This document shows, piece by piece, positions 17,137 through 25,945 of a DNA stretch of 62,982 nucleotides. Below the pieces are notes generated by a model that worked only from the letters and a program-made list of their open reading frames with translations, was not told where the DNA came from and ran no database searches. The stretch's first letter is position 1; the number at the start of each line of letters is the position of its first letter. The DNA lies in contig JAGCUN010000041.1 of the NCBI GenBank assembly GCA_017962845.1, positions 1-62,982 on the forward strand, given 5' to 3'. The DNA is from Bacteroidales bacterium (GTDB lineage: Bacteria; Bacteroidota; Bacteroidia; Bacteroidales; WCHB1-69). The translations under genes and the position numbers were made by a program.

Positions 17137-18252
17137 ATGAAAAAGTTCATCGTCATCGCTATAGTAATGGTGGCCACACACCTCAGCTGTCCACAATTGC
17201 AGGCACAGATTTTTAGGGGTTTTGACTCATATTCAGTGAAAGATGAGGTAATTACAGAACAAGAATGGACAGAAGCCGTTAAGCACAGAGCTGAGTACAA
17301 TTGCATTCGTGATACGATGAATTGGCATAAAAGAAAAGCTGCTGAGGTGGCAGTATTTGAAACGCTGGGGGATGAAGATAAGACAGCTTATGTATGGACT
17401 GATTTGTGGCTCACGAACATCGGGATGTTTGTTGAACGCAACGAGACCATTGTTGAAATATGGCATGCTAACGACATGGAAGCCGTTTTTGTGGAGAACG
17501 GAGTTGCGGATACCTGCCGTATCGCAGGCAGCGATTTCGGTGTGTATAGCAAAGATGGGATTTTTGTAGGATGCGAAGGATTTGACTGCGATAACCATGT
17601 CCACCTATATTTTTACCAACATGTGGATTCTTCTGCGCAATGCCATATACACTTGTTAGGTGAATACGTATGTTCTGCCTATTTGCAGAATTACAATGAT
17701 GAGAATGCGCTTGCATGGTATAAGGGAAGTCTCTATTGGACGGGATTCGACCTTCATCCTTCTGGAAAAGAGACTCGGACATTTCATAAACTCTCATTCC
17801 TTTCGAGCCCTGCCCCCGAGGGTGGGAAAAGCAGCTCCAAATCCGAAACAAAGTCTTATATTGATTTGGGGCTGCCAAGTGGAACACTTTGGTGCAACCA
17901 GAGCGAAGAGGGACTATACACCCACGATGATGCCGTTATCAGATTCGGAGATGCGCTGCCCACTACAGAACAATGGAAAGAATTACAGAATTCTTGCCAG
18001 TGGACATGGAATGGAAATGGATACAAAATCGTGGGACCGAACGGAGCCTCCATCATTCTTCCTGCTGCGGGACGCCACCTTTGTGACGGAACACCGGAAA
18101 GAGGCTCTGGTTACTACTGGAGTGCTTCTCCTTTTGTCAAAGACAATCTGATTTTAACCTTCGACAATCTCTTTTTTACCACATCCATAGTGATGTTTTA
18201 TTACAGTAGTTCCTGCAACCAATACTCGGTTCGTCTAATACAGATGCAGTGA
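17137..18252 (+). CDS. Exported protein with a Fibrobacter-type paralogous C-terminal domain
   Basis: This 371-aa protein starts with a signal peptide (MKKFIVIAIVMVATHLSCPQ, ending LQAQ). The middle part is of unknown type. The C-terminal ~120 residues carry the pattern YIDLGLPSGTLWCN, LPTTEQWKEL, a WTWNGNGYKI segment, and YYWSASP followed by SVRLIQ. This pattern is common in exported Bacteroidota proteins related to the Fibrobacter succinogenes major paralogous domain. The domain is thought to sit at the cell surface and its function is unknown. The start is set by the signal peptide; the frame extends 13 codons upstream. Confidence 0.75.
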   Translation: MKKFIVIAIVMVATHLSCPQLQAQIFRGFDSYSVKDEVITEQEWTEAVKHRAEYNCIRDTMNWHKRKAAEVAVFETLGDEDKTAYVWTDLWLTNIGMFVERNETIVEIWHANDMEAVFVENGVADTCRIAGSDFGVYSKDGIFVGCEGFDCDNHVHLYFYQHVDSSAQCHIHLLGEYVCSAYLQNYNDENALAWYKGSLYWTGFDLHPSGKETRTFHKLSFLSSPAPEGGKSSSKSETKSYIDLGLPSGTLWCNQSEEGLYTHDDAVIRFGDALPTTEQWKELQNSCQWTWNGNGYKIVGPNGASIILPAAGRHLCDGTPERGSGYYWSASPFVKDNLILTFDNLFFTTSIVMFYYSSSCNQYSVRLIQMQ

Positions 18253-18324
18253 TCGTTTCTATATTGTTAGTTATTTTCAAAAAACAAACCAACTCCATGA
18301 TTTTTAATACAATATTTTAGAATC

Positions 18325-19110
18325 ATGACTAAACTCCCCGCCCCCGACATCATCTCCTACATGGAATCCCTGCGCAATGAGAATCAGCAGGACGTGCTGA
18401 TGCGGTTCTTCAAGACCGGACCGGGACAGTATGGCGAGGGCGACGAATTCCTCGGGCTCAAGGTGCCGCAGACCCGCGAGGTGGTGAAGGCCGCCGCCAA
18501 GGACTTCCCCCTCGACGAGGTACCCGAACTGCTCATGTCGAAGTGGCATGAGGTGCGGCTCTGCGGTCTGCTGATCCTCGTAGCAAAATTCGAGAAGTTG
18601 GCCACAAAACGCTTGGCGAACAATGCAGAAGCCGCCCGCCAACGGGACGAGATACTCACCCTTTACCTCCAATATGCCGAGCAGGCCAACAACTGGGATC
18701 TGGTGGACCTTTCCACCCACAAGATTTTAGGCAACTGGCTGTTGCTTCCCACCTTCCTTGGCGGCGGCGAACTGGGCATGCACGAGGAGTACAAGGTGCA
18801 GGTGATGGACGAGCTGGCCGCCAGTCCGTGCCTCTGGAAGCAGCGGATGAGCATGGTCTGCACATGGAAGACCATCCAGCAGCGTGACTCGTGGTGGTGC
18901 CTGCGCTACGCGGAAAAGCACCTTCACCACCCGCACGACCTGATGCAGAAGGCCGTCGGCTGGATGCTGCGCGAGATGGGGAAGCGGGTGAGTGTGGACC
19001 TGCTGCGCGAGTTCCTACAGCTGCACGCCCACGAAATGCCCCGCACCACCCTCCGTTACGCCATCGAACAGTTGGACGACGAGGAGCGGCAACACTGGAT
19101 GAGGACATGA
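18325..19110 (+). CDS. DNA alkylation repair protein, AlkD-like
   Basis: This 261-aa all-helical HEAT-like repeat protein belongs to the AlkD family of DNA glycosylases that remove positively charged alkylated bases. Family signs are FLGLKVPQTREVVK, LLMSKWHEVRLCGLLILV, the NNWDLVDLSTHKILG segment with the conserved Trp and catalytic Asp, and RDSWWCLRYAEKHL. It probably acts on cytoplasmic DNA. No promoter match was seen directly upstream, and the gene stands alone between an exported protein and menA. Confidence 0.88.
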   Translation: MTKLPAPDIISYMESLRNENQQDVLMRFFKTGPGQYGEGDEFLGLKVPQTREVVKAAAKDFPLDEVPELLMSKWHEVRLCGLLILVAKFEKLATKRLANNAEAARQRDEILTLYLQYAEQANNWDLVDLSTHKILGNWLLLPTFLGGGELGMHEEYKVQVMDELAASPCLWKQRMSMVCTWKTIQQRDSWWCLRYAEKHLHHPHDLMQKAVGWMLREMGKRVSVDLLREFLQLHAHEMPRTTLRYAIEQLDDEERQHWMRT

Positions 19111-19197
19111 AACCAACATACTTTCAGGGAATTGCATGCAAAGCCATCACAAAAGAATTGATACAATGGTGTAGCCACACGATTCGCCACTTTTTTG

Positions 19198-19205
19198 TAA
19201 TTTTG
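19198..19205 (+). promoter_or_regulatory. Promoter of menA
   Basis: TAATTTTG, 25 nt before the ATG. Confidence 0.6.
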
Positions 19206-19230
19206 CATCTTCAAATCAAACGAAGGTACC

Positions 19231-20130
19231 ATGTCGAAACTTCCCTTCATCGTCAGCTCGATGCGCCTGCGCACCCTTCCCCTATCGCTGGCGGGCGTGC
19301 TCATGGGCATCTTTCTCGCCGCTGGCGACGGCCCGGTGAGTGCCACCGTCATCGTGTTCACGCTGCTCACCACCGTCGGCCTCCAGATCCTGTCGAACCT
19401 CTCCAACGAGTTAGGCGACTTCCTCAGCGGTCTCGACCGCGACGGCCGCAACGGTCCCTGCTACAGTCTGCAGGTGGGCGGCCTCACCGTGCGTGAGTTC
19501 CGCATTACCATTGCCATCACAGCGGTCTGTTGCTGCGTATGCGGATTGATGATGGTCGGGTTTTCATACGGCTGGCAGGTCGGCTGGCAGCCCATTGTGC
19601 TGTTGCTGCTGGGAGCCAGCGCCATCTGGGCGGCCATGCGCTACACCCTCGGCAAGAATCCTTACGGCTACAAAGGGCTCGGCGACATTTTCGTGTTCCT
19701 CTTCTTCGGCCTCGTGTCGGTGATGGGCGGCTACTTCGTGCAGAGGCACACCCTGTCGCCTTGGCTGCTGATGCCCGCCAGTGCCATCGGGCTGTTCAGC
19801 GTGGCCGTGCTCAACGTGAACAACATCCGCGACATGGCCACCGACAAAGGCATCCGCCACACGGTGCCGCTGCGCATCGGCGAACGCAACGCCAAGATTT
19901 ACCAAACCGCTCTCATCGCAGGCGGCTGTCTGCTGGTTTTCGGCTACCTGTTCTGCCAGCCCTCCACCCCGTGGCGGTGGCTGTCGCTGATTACCGTGCC
20001 GCTGTACGCGCTGCACCTTGCCGGCGTGTGGAAAAAGAGCGGCAAAAGCCTCGACCCGATGCTGCCGCTGCTGGTCATCACCACCTTCCTGCTGGCCATC
20101 ACCGCAGGACTTCCCATCGCATTGCAATAA
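19231..20130 (+). CDS. menA: 1,4-dihydroxy-2-naphthoate polyprenyltransferase MenA
   Basis: This 299-aa UbiA-family membrane enzyme attaches the isoprenoid tail to 1,4-dihydroxy-2-naphthoate in menaquinone synthesis. Both Asp-rich Mg/prenyl-diphosphate motifs are visible: NELGDFLSGLDRDG (first half) and NNIRDMATDKGI (second half). Eight to nine helices are expected. It pairs functionally with menG at 26302, from which it is separated by the accessory island. The carbonic anhydrase gene follows after 39 nt. Confidence 0.92.
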   Translation: MSKLPFIVSSMRLRTLPLSLAGVLMGIFLAAGDGPVSATVIVFTLLTTVGLQILSNLSNELGDFLSGLDRDGRNGPCYSLQVGGLTVREFRITIAITAVCCCVCGLMMVGFSYGWQVGWQPIVLLLLGASAIWAAMRYTLGKNPYGYKGLGDIFVFLFFGLVSVMGGYFVQRHTLSPWLLMPASAIGLFSVAVLNVNNIRDMATDKGIRHTVPLRIGERNAKIYQTALIAGGCLLVFGYLFCQPSTPWRWLSLITVPLYALHLAGVWKKSGKSLDPMLPLLVITTFLLAITAGLPIALQ

Positions 20131-20169
20131 TTCATTTAACTATCATAAAATAAAGAAAATCAAAGCATT

Positions 20170-20712
20170 ATGATAGATCAAATCATCGCATTCAACAAGA
20201 CATTTGTAGAACAGAAAAGCTACGAGAAATACCTCACCGACAAGTACCCCGACAAGAAGCTGGCGGTGCTGTCGTGCATGGACACGCGGCTGACGGAGCT
20301 GCTGCCCGCCGCACTCGGACTGAAAAACGGCGACGCGAAGATCATCAAGAACGCCGGCGGCCTCGTGATTTCGGCCTTCGACTCGGCGATGCGCAGTCTG
20401 ATTGTCGCCATCTACGAGCTGGGGGTGAAGGAGATCATGGTGGTGGCGCACAGTCATTGCGGGGCGTGCCACATGAGCTACGACCACTTCCACCACGAGA
20501 TGATCGCCCGCGGGGTGACGGACAAAACCCTCGCCACCATCCGCCAGTGCGGCATCGACCTGCATCACTGGCTGGAGGGCTTCAAGGATACGCCGACCTC
20601 CGTGCGCAAGACCGTCGAGACCATCCAGACGCACCCGCTCGTGCCGAAGGACATCGTGGTCCGCGGCTTCATCATCGACTCCGAGACGGGGGCGCTGGAA
20701 GAGATAGAGTAG
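20170..20712 (+). CDS. Beta-class carbonic anhydrase
   Basis: This 180-aa protein has the zinc ligands of the beta class: Cys36 with the Asp38-Arg40 dyad (SCMDTR), then His94 and Cys97 (HSHCGAC). It converts CO2 and water to bicarbonate and a proton in the cytoplasm, probably supplying bicarbonate for carboxylations. It is short, as in the compact bacterial subclass. It lies behind menA on the same strand. Confidence 0.93.
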   Translation: MIDQIIAFNKTFVEQKSYEKYLTDKYPDKKLAVLSCMDTRLTELLPAALGLKNGDAKIIKNAGGLVISAFDSAMRSLIVAIYELGVKEIMVVAHSHCGACHMSYDHFHHEMIARGVTDKTLATIRQCGIDLHHWLEGFKDTPTSVRKTVETIQTHPLVPKDIVVRGFIIDSETGALEEIE

Positions 20713-20734
20713 GACAATTATTGGACATGTCGAA

Positions 20735-20852
20735 GGCGTGATACACGCCATCAGGCGCAATTACCACCACACGAGCGGGAAGCCGCGCTGTGTGGTGAAA
20801 GCACCGCATCATGCAACGTGTCTGGAACAGGCCAAGCATCTCGGAGAGATGC
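20735..20852. repeat. Left cluster of palindromes flanking the IS200/RAYT gene
   Basis: Three hairpins occur in a row. They are GGCGTG-ATA-CACGCC (20735-20749), CACCACAC (20765) with GTGTGGTG (20790), and GCATCTCGGAGAGATGC (20836-20852). The last is the exact reverse complement of 21407-21423 on the other side of the transposase gene. They look like REP-type sequences or transposon-end hairpins. Confidence 0.75.
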
Positions 20853-20907
20853 GACCCACACAATAAACCGCAGAAGATGGCATTATTAACAAATCATTTA
20901 CACATCC

Positions 20908-21357
20908 ATGAGCTACACACAAACCTTCTACCACATCGTTCTCTGCACACACCAACGCATTCCCGCCATAGCCGAAGCGCACGAGCGGGAGCTCTATTCC
21001 TACGTGCACGGATTTATCAACAACAAAGAGGCCCGTCTCTACCGCATCGGCGGGATGCCCGACCACGTCCATCTTTTCGTATCCCTGCCAGCGACGTTGG
21101 CTATGTCCAAGTTTGTACAAGAACTCAAAGTTTCCACCAGCAAATGGCTCAAAGAGAACCCGCATTTCCCTCTTTTCGACAGATGGTCGAAGGAGTATGC
21201 CGGCTTTTCGTACAATCTGCGCGACAAAGATATGATTGTCGGGTATATCGCCAAACAGAAAAAGCACCACCAGCACAAAACATTTGCACAAGAGTACTGG
21301 GCATTCCTGTTAGAGAACGGCGTTGAAATCAAGGAGGAGTACTTCCTTAAGGACTGA
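20908..21357 (+). CDS. IS200/RAYT-type Y1 transposase
   Basis: This 149-aa single-strand DNA transposase belongs to the TnpA/REP-associated tyrosine transposase group. The HUH motif is DHVHLFV (His53, His55). The likely nucleophile is Tyr113 in VGYIAKQKKHHQ. It cuts and joins single-stranded DNA at hairpins. The gene is full length and sits between matching palindromic clusters (20735-20852 and 21385-21560), so it is either an IS200-like insertion or a resident RAYT with its REP partners. No partner TnpB is present. Confidence 0.88.
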   Translation: MSYTQTFYHIVLCTHQRIPAIAEAHERELYSYVHGFINNKEARLYRIGGMPDHVHLFVSLPATLAMSKFVQELKVSTSKWLKENPHFPLFDRWSKEYAGFSYNLRDKDMIVGYIAKQKKHHQHKTFAQEYWAFLLENGVEIKEEYFLKD

Positions 21358-21384
21358 CAGTTGCCACATGCCGGCGGCATGACA

Positions 21385-21560
21385 CGCCCGCAAGGCGCAG
21401 TTAGTCGCATCTCTCCGAGATGCCTGCTGTCACGCACGCCCTTCACCACACGGTGACTGGCGGCTTGCCGTTTCACCACACTGCGCTTCGCTTGTATGGT
21501 GATATTTGCACTGCGTGCGTGGCGCCTCTGCGAGGCGGAGGCACAATTGCCATTCTATCC
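21385..21560. repeat. Right cluster of palindromes flanking the IS200/RAYT gene
   Basis: It contains GCATCTCTCCGAGATGC (21407-21423), the inverted mate of the left copy. It also has a CACGCC...GGCGCAGTTA unit resembling the left CACGCC...GGCGCAATTA, two CACCACAC boxes (21444 and 21474), and GCGCCTCTGCGAGGCGG near 21532. No gene is seen from 21358 to 21723. The rest is this cluster, then AT-rich sequence and the next promoter. Confidence 0.7.
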
Positions 21561-21686
21561 ATATCCATCACGCATACACCTAAATTCTCACATCTTCTAC
21601 ACTGCATTTATATGAGATCAACAGGATGTCTCACTTTCACCAAAGTATCTTTTCTCAAAAACTGGCATACCAAATCACTTTTTTTG

Positions 21687-21694
21687 TAGTTTTG
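21687..21694 (+). promoter_or_regulatory. Promoter of the gene at 21724
   Basis: TAGTTTTG, 29 nt before the ATG. Confidence 0.5.
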
Positions 21695-21723
21695 CAAAAT
21701 CTTTAAATTTTAATACTTCACTT

Positions 21724-22683
21724 ATGAAAGCTTACTTGCTCGACACATTCAAAAGGTTCAAACGTTACAGCGATACACTCGATGTCAAGACAAACTTATG
21801 CAATAAAACATGGTTAGTCTTCAATGATGAAGGTGAACGTGAAGTATTCATTTTCAACGAAGATGGAACCATGATTATTTCCTGCAATGGACTTGTTACA
21901 AATAGTTCGTGGAAATACATTCCGTCCAACAATTCCATTGTAATCACCACCCCCAAGCAGGCATATATGCTCCATCCCGCATTCCTCAACGGGATTGTTT
22001 TCGCCTTGCAACTTGATGGTGTAGAGAAATATTCTTTCCTTATTACCGAACAGAATGCACAAAACTTCAATCCTCAAACGCTCACGCAATTATTGGACTA
22101 CTTTGACACAATAGAGAAGCAATTCCTTTTGGAAGAAAAAAGAAAAGAAGAGAAACGAGTTGCCCTTTTGCATGCGGAACAATTGGAAAAAGAGAAAAAA
22201 GAATTACATTCTACAGCAAAAAAAATAGTGTATAAAAAGAGGAGATGTAATTTCCTGTTTAAATTATATTTGAGTGACTCAGCAGAAGATTTGGGCGGAG
22301 CTTCTTTTTCTCTTTCTCTCTTATTAATACCATTAATTCTATATATTTGCTCAAGGACAGGTAGCTGCCAACATCACGAATGGTATGGTTGGATAGGGTT
22401 AGGAGTTGGTCTTCTTATAAGTAGTGCACCGGTATACGTTGTGATATACGAAGTTTATTCATTTCCATTATCAAACTTTCTTTATTTGCTGACACTAGGA
22501 CCAGCATTATATTTCGGCAACCTTCTCGGTCTTTCCGACTGGTGGTCATTGCTCACTACACCTGTGGTTTCTTTCATTTTGGAATTACCCATTTTATTAG
22601 TAATGAGGCCTAAAGTAAAAAAATACTACTCGGAAATCGAGCAAGAATTCGAAAGGCTAAAGAAAGAACGCGGATTATCCTAG
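21724..22683 (+). CDS. Membrane protein of unknown function
   Basis: This 319-aa protein has a soluble N-terminal domain (~1-125; WLVFNDEGEREVFIFNEDG, SWKYIPSNNSIVI), a charged coiled coil (~127-165, rich in Lys and Glu), and about four hydrophobic segments (~190-285). A short charged tail follows. The N-terminal pattern resembles a beta-sandwich module seen in other Bacteroidota hypothetical proteins, but I cannot name it. It is AT-rich and lies in the accessory island beside a predicted defence NTPase, so a role in immunity is possible but unproven. Confidence 0.65.
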   Translation: MKAYLLDTFKRFKRYSDTLDVKTNLCNKTWLVFNDEGEREVFIFNEDGTMIISCNGLVTNSSWKYIPSNNSIVITTPKQAYMLHPAFLNGIVFALQLDGVEKYSFLITEQNAQNFNPQTLTQLLDYFDTIEKQFLLEEKRKEEKRVALLHAEQLEKEKKELHSTAKKIVYKKRRCNFLFKLYLSDSAEDLGGASFSLSLLLIPLILYICSRTGSCQHHEWYGWIGLGVGLLISSAPVYVVIYEVYSFPLSNFLYLLTLGPALYFGNLLGLSDWWSLLTTPVVSFILELPILLVMRPKVKKYYSEIEQEFERLKKERGLS

Positions 22684-22848
22684 AATATAAAATGCAGAGA
22701 TTTGGTTGATACATTCAGAGGCATTAAAAATTTCGTTCCTCCGTATCTGCTGCTCATACAAGGTAGCGCAGTATATTACAACAGCAAATAAAACGGCAGA
22801 GTAAAACACGCACTATGTCAATTCAACCAATGGTTATCAAGACAACGT

Positions 22849-25116
22849 CTATTGGTATATTCTCAATGCGCTGAACATTTCATCGATTTGAAAATCTTCT
22901 TTTTCTTTTTGTTCTTTCCATCTGTTATAAATAATTGTTTCTCTTCCTTCATCTTGTTTCTCTTCTTCATCTTCTTTCAAACGCTTTTCAACATCTTCAA
23001 CCCTACATGAAACATGACGCCAGTTCCAATCTGGTAACAGTTCCCTCAATGTATCTATTTTTTCGTTTTGGTCATCGCATTCGTACGAGTAAGAAAAATC
23101 TTCAATTTCCTCCTTTAAATCATCATCGATTTTGTCATAAAAACGTCCTTTAGCAATCTCTTTTCCTAAGTCCAATTTATTGATCACTGATGCAATCTCT
23201 ATCCACTCATCCGCATTAAGGGGTTCTTCTTCAATAATTTTTCTTAAAAATTCACCTGCACAGTGAAACAACCTATCCCAATCCAAAAGCCCTATCATTC
23301 CAATACGATATTTTATTTCAATTGAAAAATCACAAAGTTCATCTGTGTCATATCGTTTCTCCACAAAACCCTTATTCTGTTCACAAAAGGATGGGAATTT
23401 GGACATAAAACCAAATAAAACCCTTGATTCACAAAAACTTTCTCTATTCACATCATTACAGTTTCTATAATCCAACCGACATGTCTTCGACTGATTCCAA
23501 ATACGGTCAAAAGACTCGTTTAGTATAGAGAAATCGCGCTCCCCAATACATATTTGACTATTTATGTTGCCCAGTTCGTGGTTATCAGTAAAAACAGAAT
23601 AAAGTTGCTCTATAAAACAGGCTCCTGTCATCAATTGTGAAACAGTGTTGCTATTTTGACTTAAATAAAAAACCACAAAATCAGCAATTGAAGGATTGTA
23701 CATTGACACCAATATCACACCATTTTTTGATTCCGTTTTGATGAAACAATTCATCAAAACTTTAAGAATTTTTCGCCATTTCAAATCATCATACGTCAAT
23801 CCAACCTCGTTATATGTCAATTTGCAGAACGTCTTGTATGCTTCCTGAAAATCATTCATCATTACCTTACTATTCATGGTTCCCAACACCAGTAATGCGT
23901 ATCGGGTATCAACATCTAGTTTTTCAAATGCAAACTGCCAAACGCTAACAGGACTGTCGAAGAATTCCTTGATTTTATCAGTGAAATCGTTAGGAGCAAT
24001 AGAGTTCCAGATTTGCTTTTTGATAATTGACTCTATTACTCGAGGGTTGAAGTTCTTGTGCTCAATTAGTTCTCGATAACTATGTTTATCAATAAATGCA
24101 TTAATGTATTCTGCTGGAATATCAGCCTCAGCCAGATGGTTGTATAAAATTCTTGCCTTGATGGACTTAGTGTAATACTCCAATTGTATTGTGCATTTGG
24201 CCAACTCAATATTGCTCATCGACAGTTTTTCATAATATGTCATTGCTTCTGAGAGTACGTATTCGCGTGTTGACAGAATAAATAATGTGTTTGCGCTGTT
24301 CCTCACTCCTTCGATAAACGACACCAACTTATTTTCAAAACTTAGCGACTGTTGAATAAAAGAATTACTACCAAGAAAATCATCAAAAAAGAATATTTGG
24401 CGTTTTTCCTTTTCAAACATCTTAGCTGCATTGTCTATATCATCGGTGATATACACAAACTCATCAAAACCCTGTGCCAGCATTGAATAGACCAGCATAC
24501 GAGCCAATGTGGTTTTACCAATGCCTGGTATGCCTGAAATTATCACATAATGATTCTTCTTCAGAATTTCAAGTGCTTCATTCAGACTCTTATTCTCTAC
24601 ATACAGTCTTATGTCGCGCTTAATATTTTCAAGTTCAAAAGTTGACCAATTTACCGTGTCTTTGTTGATAATTAGATTCAACACATTTGTGCTGGCCAGC
24701 CATAATTTATGGTAATCTTTCTCAATTTCCTTATGATGATTTAAAAGGTTGTTCAAATCCTTCCGTCCTAATATGTCGGAGTTTTTTTTGATATGACGAG
24801 AGAATATTTCACGGATTTCCTTCTTTTGATTTACACTTAAATCAACGGAAGTGGTAAGAATATACCTTTGAGGATTAAGCCGTTTTACCTTATCAGCCTC
24901 TTTTTTCAAATGGCTTTTCAATTCATTCCATTCTTTATCCCGTTTGCATTGAATAATACAAGTCTGATCAATGTTGTAAGCAAACCGGAAATCAATGCCT
25001 TTGTCGGGGCCATCAGCAAAACTCTCAATGAAAATGTTTTCTCGAGCCTGCAACAAATCTCGCGAGAAACATTCAAACTCACTCGGTTGCAATATTTTGA
25101 AATCGTAATCTAGCAT
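22849..25116 (-). CDS. Mrr-like nuclease fused to a STAND-type NTPase (probable anti-phage protein)
   Basis: This 755-aa protein has three parts. Residues ~5-125 form a PD-(D/E)xK (Mrr-like) nuclease domain, with GIDFRF carrying Asp42 and the IIQCKRD motif carrying Gln56 and Lys58. Residues ~175-340 form a P-loop NTPase of the novel STAND type, with Walker A GIPGIGKT (195-202), Walker B IFFFDD (Asp245/246) and an ILSTRE segment. The rest is helical and acidic, and would serve as a sensor. Nuclease-STAND proteins such as the Avs family sense phage proteins and degrade DNA. Whether this one does so is inference. The gene is strikingly AT-rich and stands alone, with no promoter match seen upstream. 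Confidence 0.82.
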   Translation of the reverse strand: MLDYDFKILQPSEFECFSRDLLQARENIFIESFADGPDKGIDFRFAYNIDQTCIIQCKRDKEWNELKSHLKKEADKVKRLNPQRYILTTSVDLSVNQKKEIREIFSRHIKKNSDILGRKDLNNLLNHHKEIEKDYHKLWLASTNVLNLIINKDTVNWSTFELENIKRDIRLYVENKSLNEALEILKKNHYVIISGIPGIGKTTLARMLVYSMLAQGFDEFVYITDDIDNAAKMFEKEKRQIFFFDDFLGSNSFIQQSLSFENKLVSFIEGVRNSANTLFILSTREYVLSEAMTYYEKLSMSNIELAKCTIQLEYYTKSIKARILYNHLAEADIPAEYINAFIDKHSYRELIEHKNFNPRVIESIIKKQIWNSIAPNDFTDKIKEFFDSPVSVWQFAFEKLDVDTRYALLVLGTMNSKVMMNDFQEAYKTFCKLTYNEVGLTYDDLKWRKILKVLMNCFIKTESKNGVILVSMYNPSIADFVVFYLSQNSNTVSQLMTGACFIEQLYSVFTDNHELGNINSQICIGERDFSILNESFDRIWNQSKTCRLDYRNCNDVNRESFCESRVLFGFMSKFPSFCEQNKGFVEKRYDTDELCDFSIEIKYRIGMIGLLDWDRLFHCAGEFLRKIIEEEPLNADEWIEIASVINKLDLGKEIAKGRFYDKIDDDLKEEIEDFSYSYECDDQNEKIDTLRELLPDWNWRHVSCRVEDVEKRLKEDEEEKQDEGRETIIYNRWKEQKEKEDFQIDEMFSALRIYQ

Positions 25117-25224
25117 TAATTCATAAAATTATGGCAACATAATCAATGATAATTCTAATTATTCATTTGAAAGCAATCCATTTTTTCAGATGTATTGACT
25201 GGTACGAGAGCAACAAAACATATC

Positions 25225-25473
25225 TTACTGTCTTCCCTCTCTCTCCCTCATAAACTCATCAGCCACATACAGATCTCCGTAAAGGTACAGGCCGGTGGAT
25301 TTGTCGTGGAGGTCGGCGCAGGTCTGGCTTTCGTAGAATAATTGCAGCGCTTTCACGGGCTCAATGTTCAGCCGTTTGGCCAACTCTACCGAGATAGCGC
25401 CAATGCGGTTGCTCATGATAATCTCCTGTACAACAGGTGATTTTACAGGGTCATCAGATTGTTTCGGTTCCAT
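25225..25473 (-). CDS. DUF3791-like small protein, third gene of a toxin-antitoxin-like operon
   Basis: This 82-aa protein (IIMSNRIGAISVELAKRL, ALQLFYESQTCADLHD, LYLYGDLYVADEFMRE) resembles the short DUF3791 proteins that accompany DUF3990 genes. It overlaps the end of the DUF3990 gene by 20 nt, so it is co-translated. It is likely an antitoxin-like partner or an accessory subunit. The function is inferred from context only. Confidence 0.7.
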   Translation of the reverse strand: MEPKQSDDPVKSPVVQEIIMSNRIGAISVELAKRLNIEPVKALQLFYESQTCADLHDKSTGLYLYGDLYVADEFMREREGRQ

Positions 25474-25945
25474 CGAAAATCAAATATTTGTCAGTTAATT
25501 CTTGTGAAAGCAGGCACATTTGGTTGTTAGGCTGGTGCTGAGACAAACGCATCAGAGCGGTGTCCTCGTCCATCAGACCTGCCATATAGAGGTTGACGGT
25601 ATCAACTACTCGGTCGTTAGCAACACCGCCTTCAATATAATCATAGCTGTTAGCCACCGGCTCACCACGGCGGCTGGCCACAATAAACAACAGCCAATCT
25701 CTATCGTATGCCTTGAAAACTTTGCATCGAGCTTCAGCCAGTATAGCCTCGCGATTTAAACGATATCGATTTATGAGGGGAGTAGTACCCCTGCGATCAG
25801 CCACTTGAGTAGCCCAGTCAACCGCCTGCTGGCGTATATCTGTAATATAAAAACCTTGGCCGAAGTCCAAATTACGACGGCCGAATTTGCAAATAGGGAA
25901 CTCTACCTTTTCAGTTCCTCCATGATAGACTATTATTTCGCTCAT
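25454..25945 (-). CDS. DUF3990 protein, ADP-ribosyltransferase-like (candidate toxin)
   Basis: This 163-aa protein has the DUF3990 pattern: VYHGGTEKVEFP near the N-terminus and LDFGQGFYITDIRQQAVDWA. DUF3990 has been placed in the ADP-ribosyltransferase fold, where the first His and the Tyr bind NAD. It would modify an unknown target. The ATG at 25945 is chosen over an upstream one because it follows a strong Shine-Dalgarno stretch (GGGAGGGAAG) and overlaps the preceding stop as ATGA. It is flanked on both sides by DUF3791-type genes in one operon. Confidence 0.78.
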   Translation of the reverse strand: MSEIIVYHGGTEKVEFPICKFGRRNLDFGQGFYITDIRQQAVDWATQVADRRGTTPLINRYRLNREAILAEARCKVFKAYDRDWLLFIVASRRGEPVANSYDYIEGGVANDRVVDTVNLYMAGLMDEDTALMRLSQHQPNNQMCLLSQELTDKYLIFDGTETI

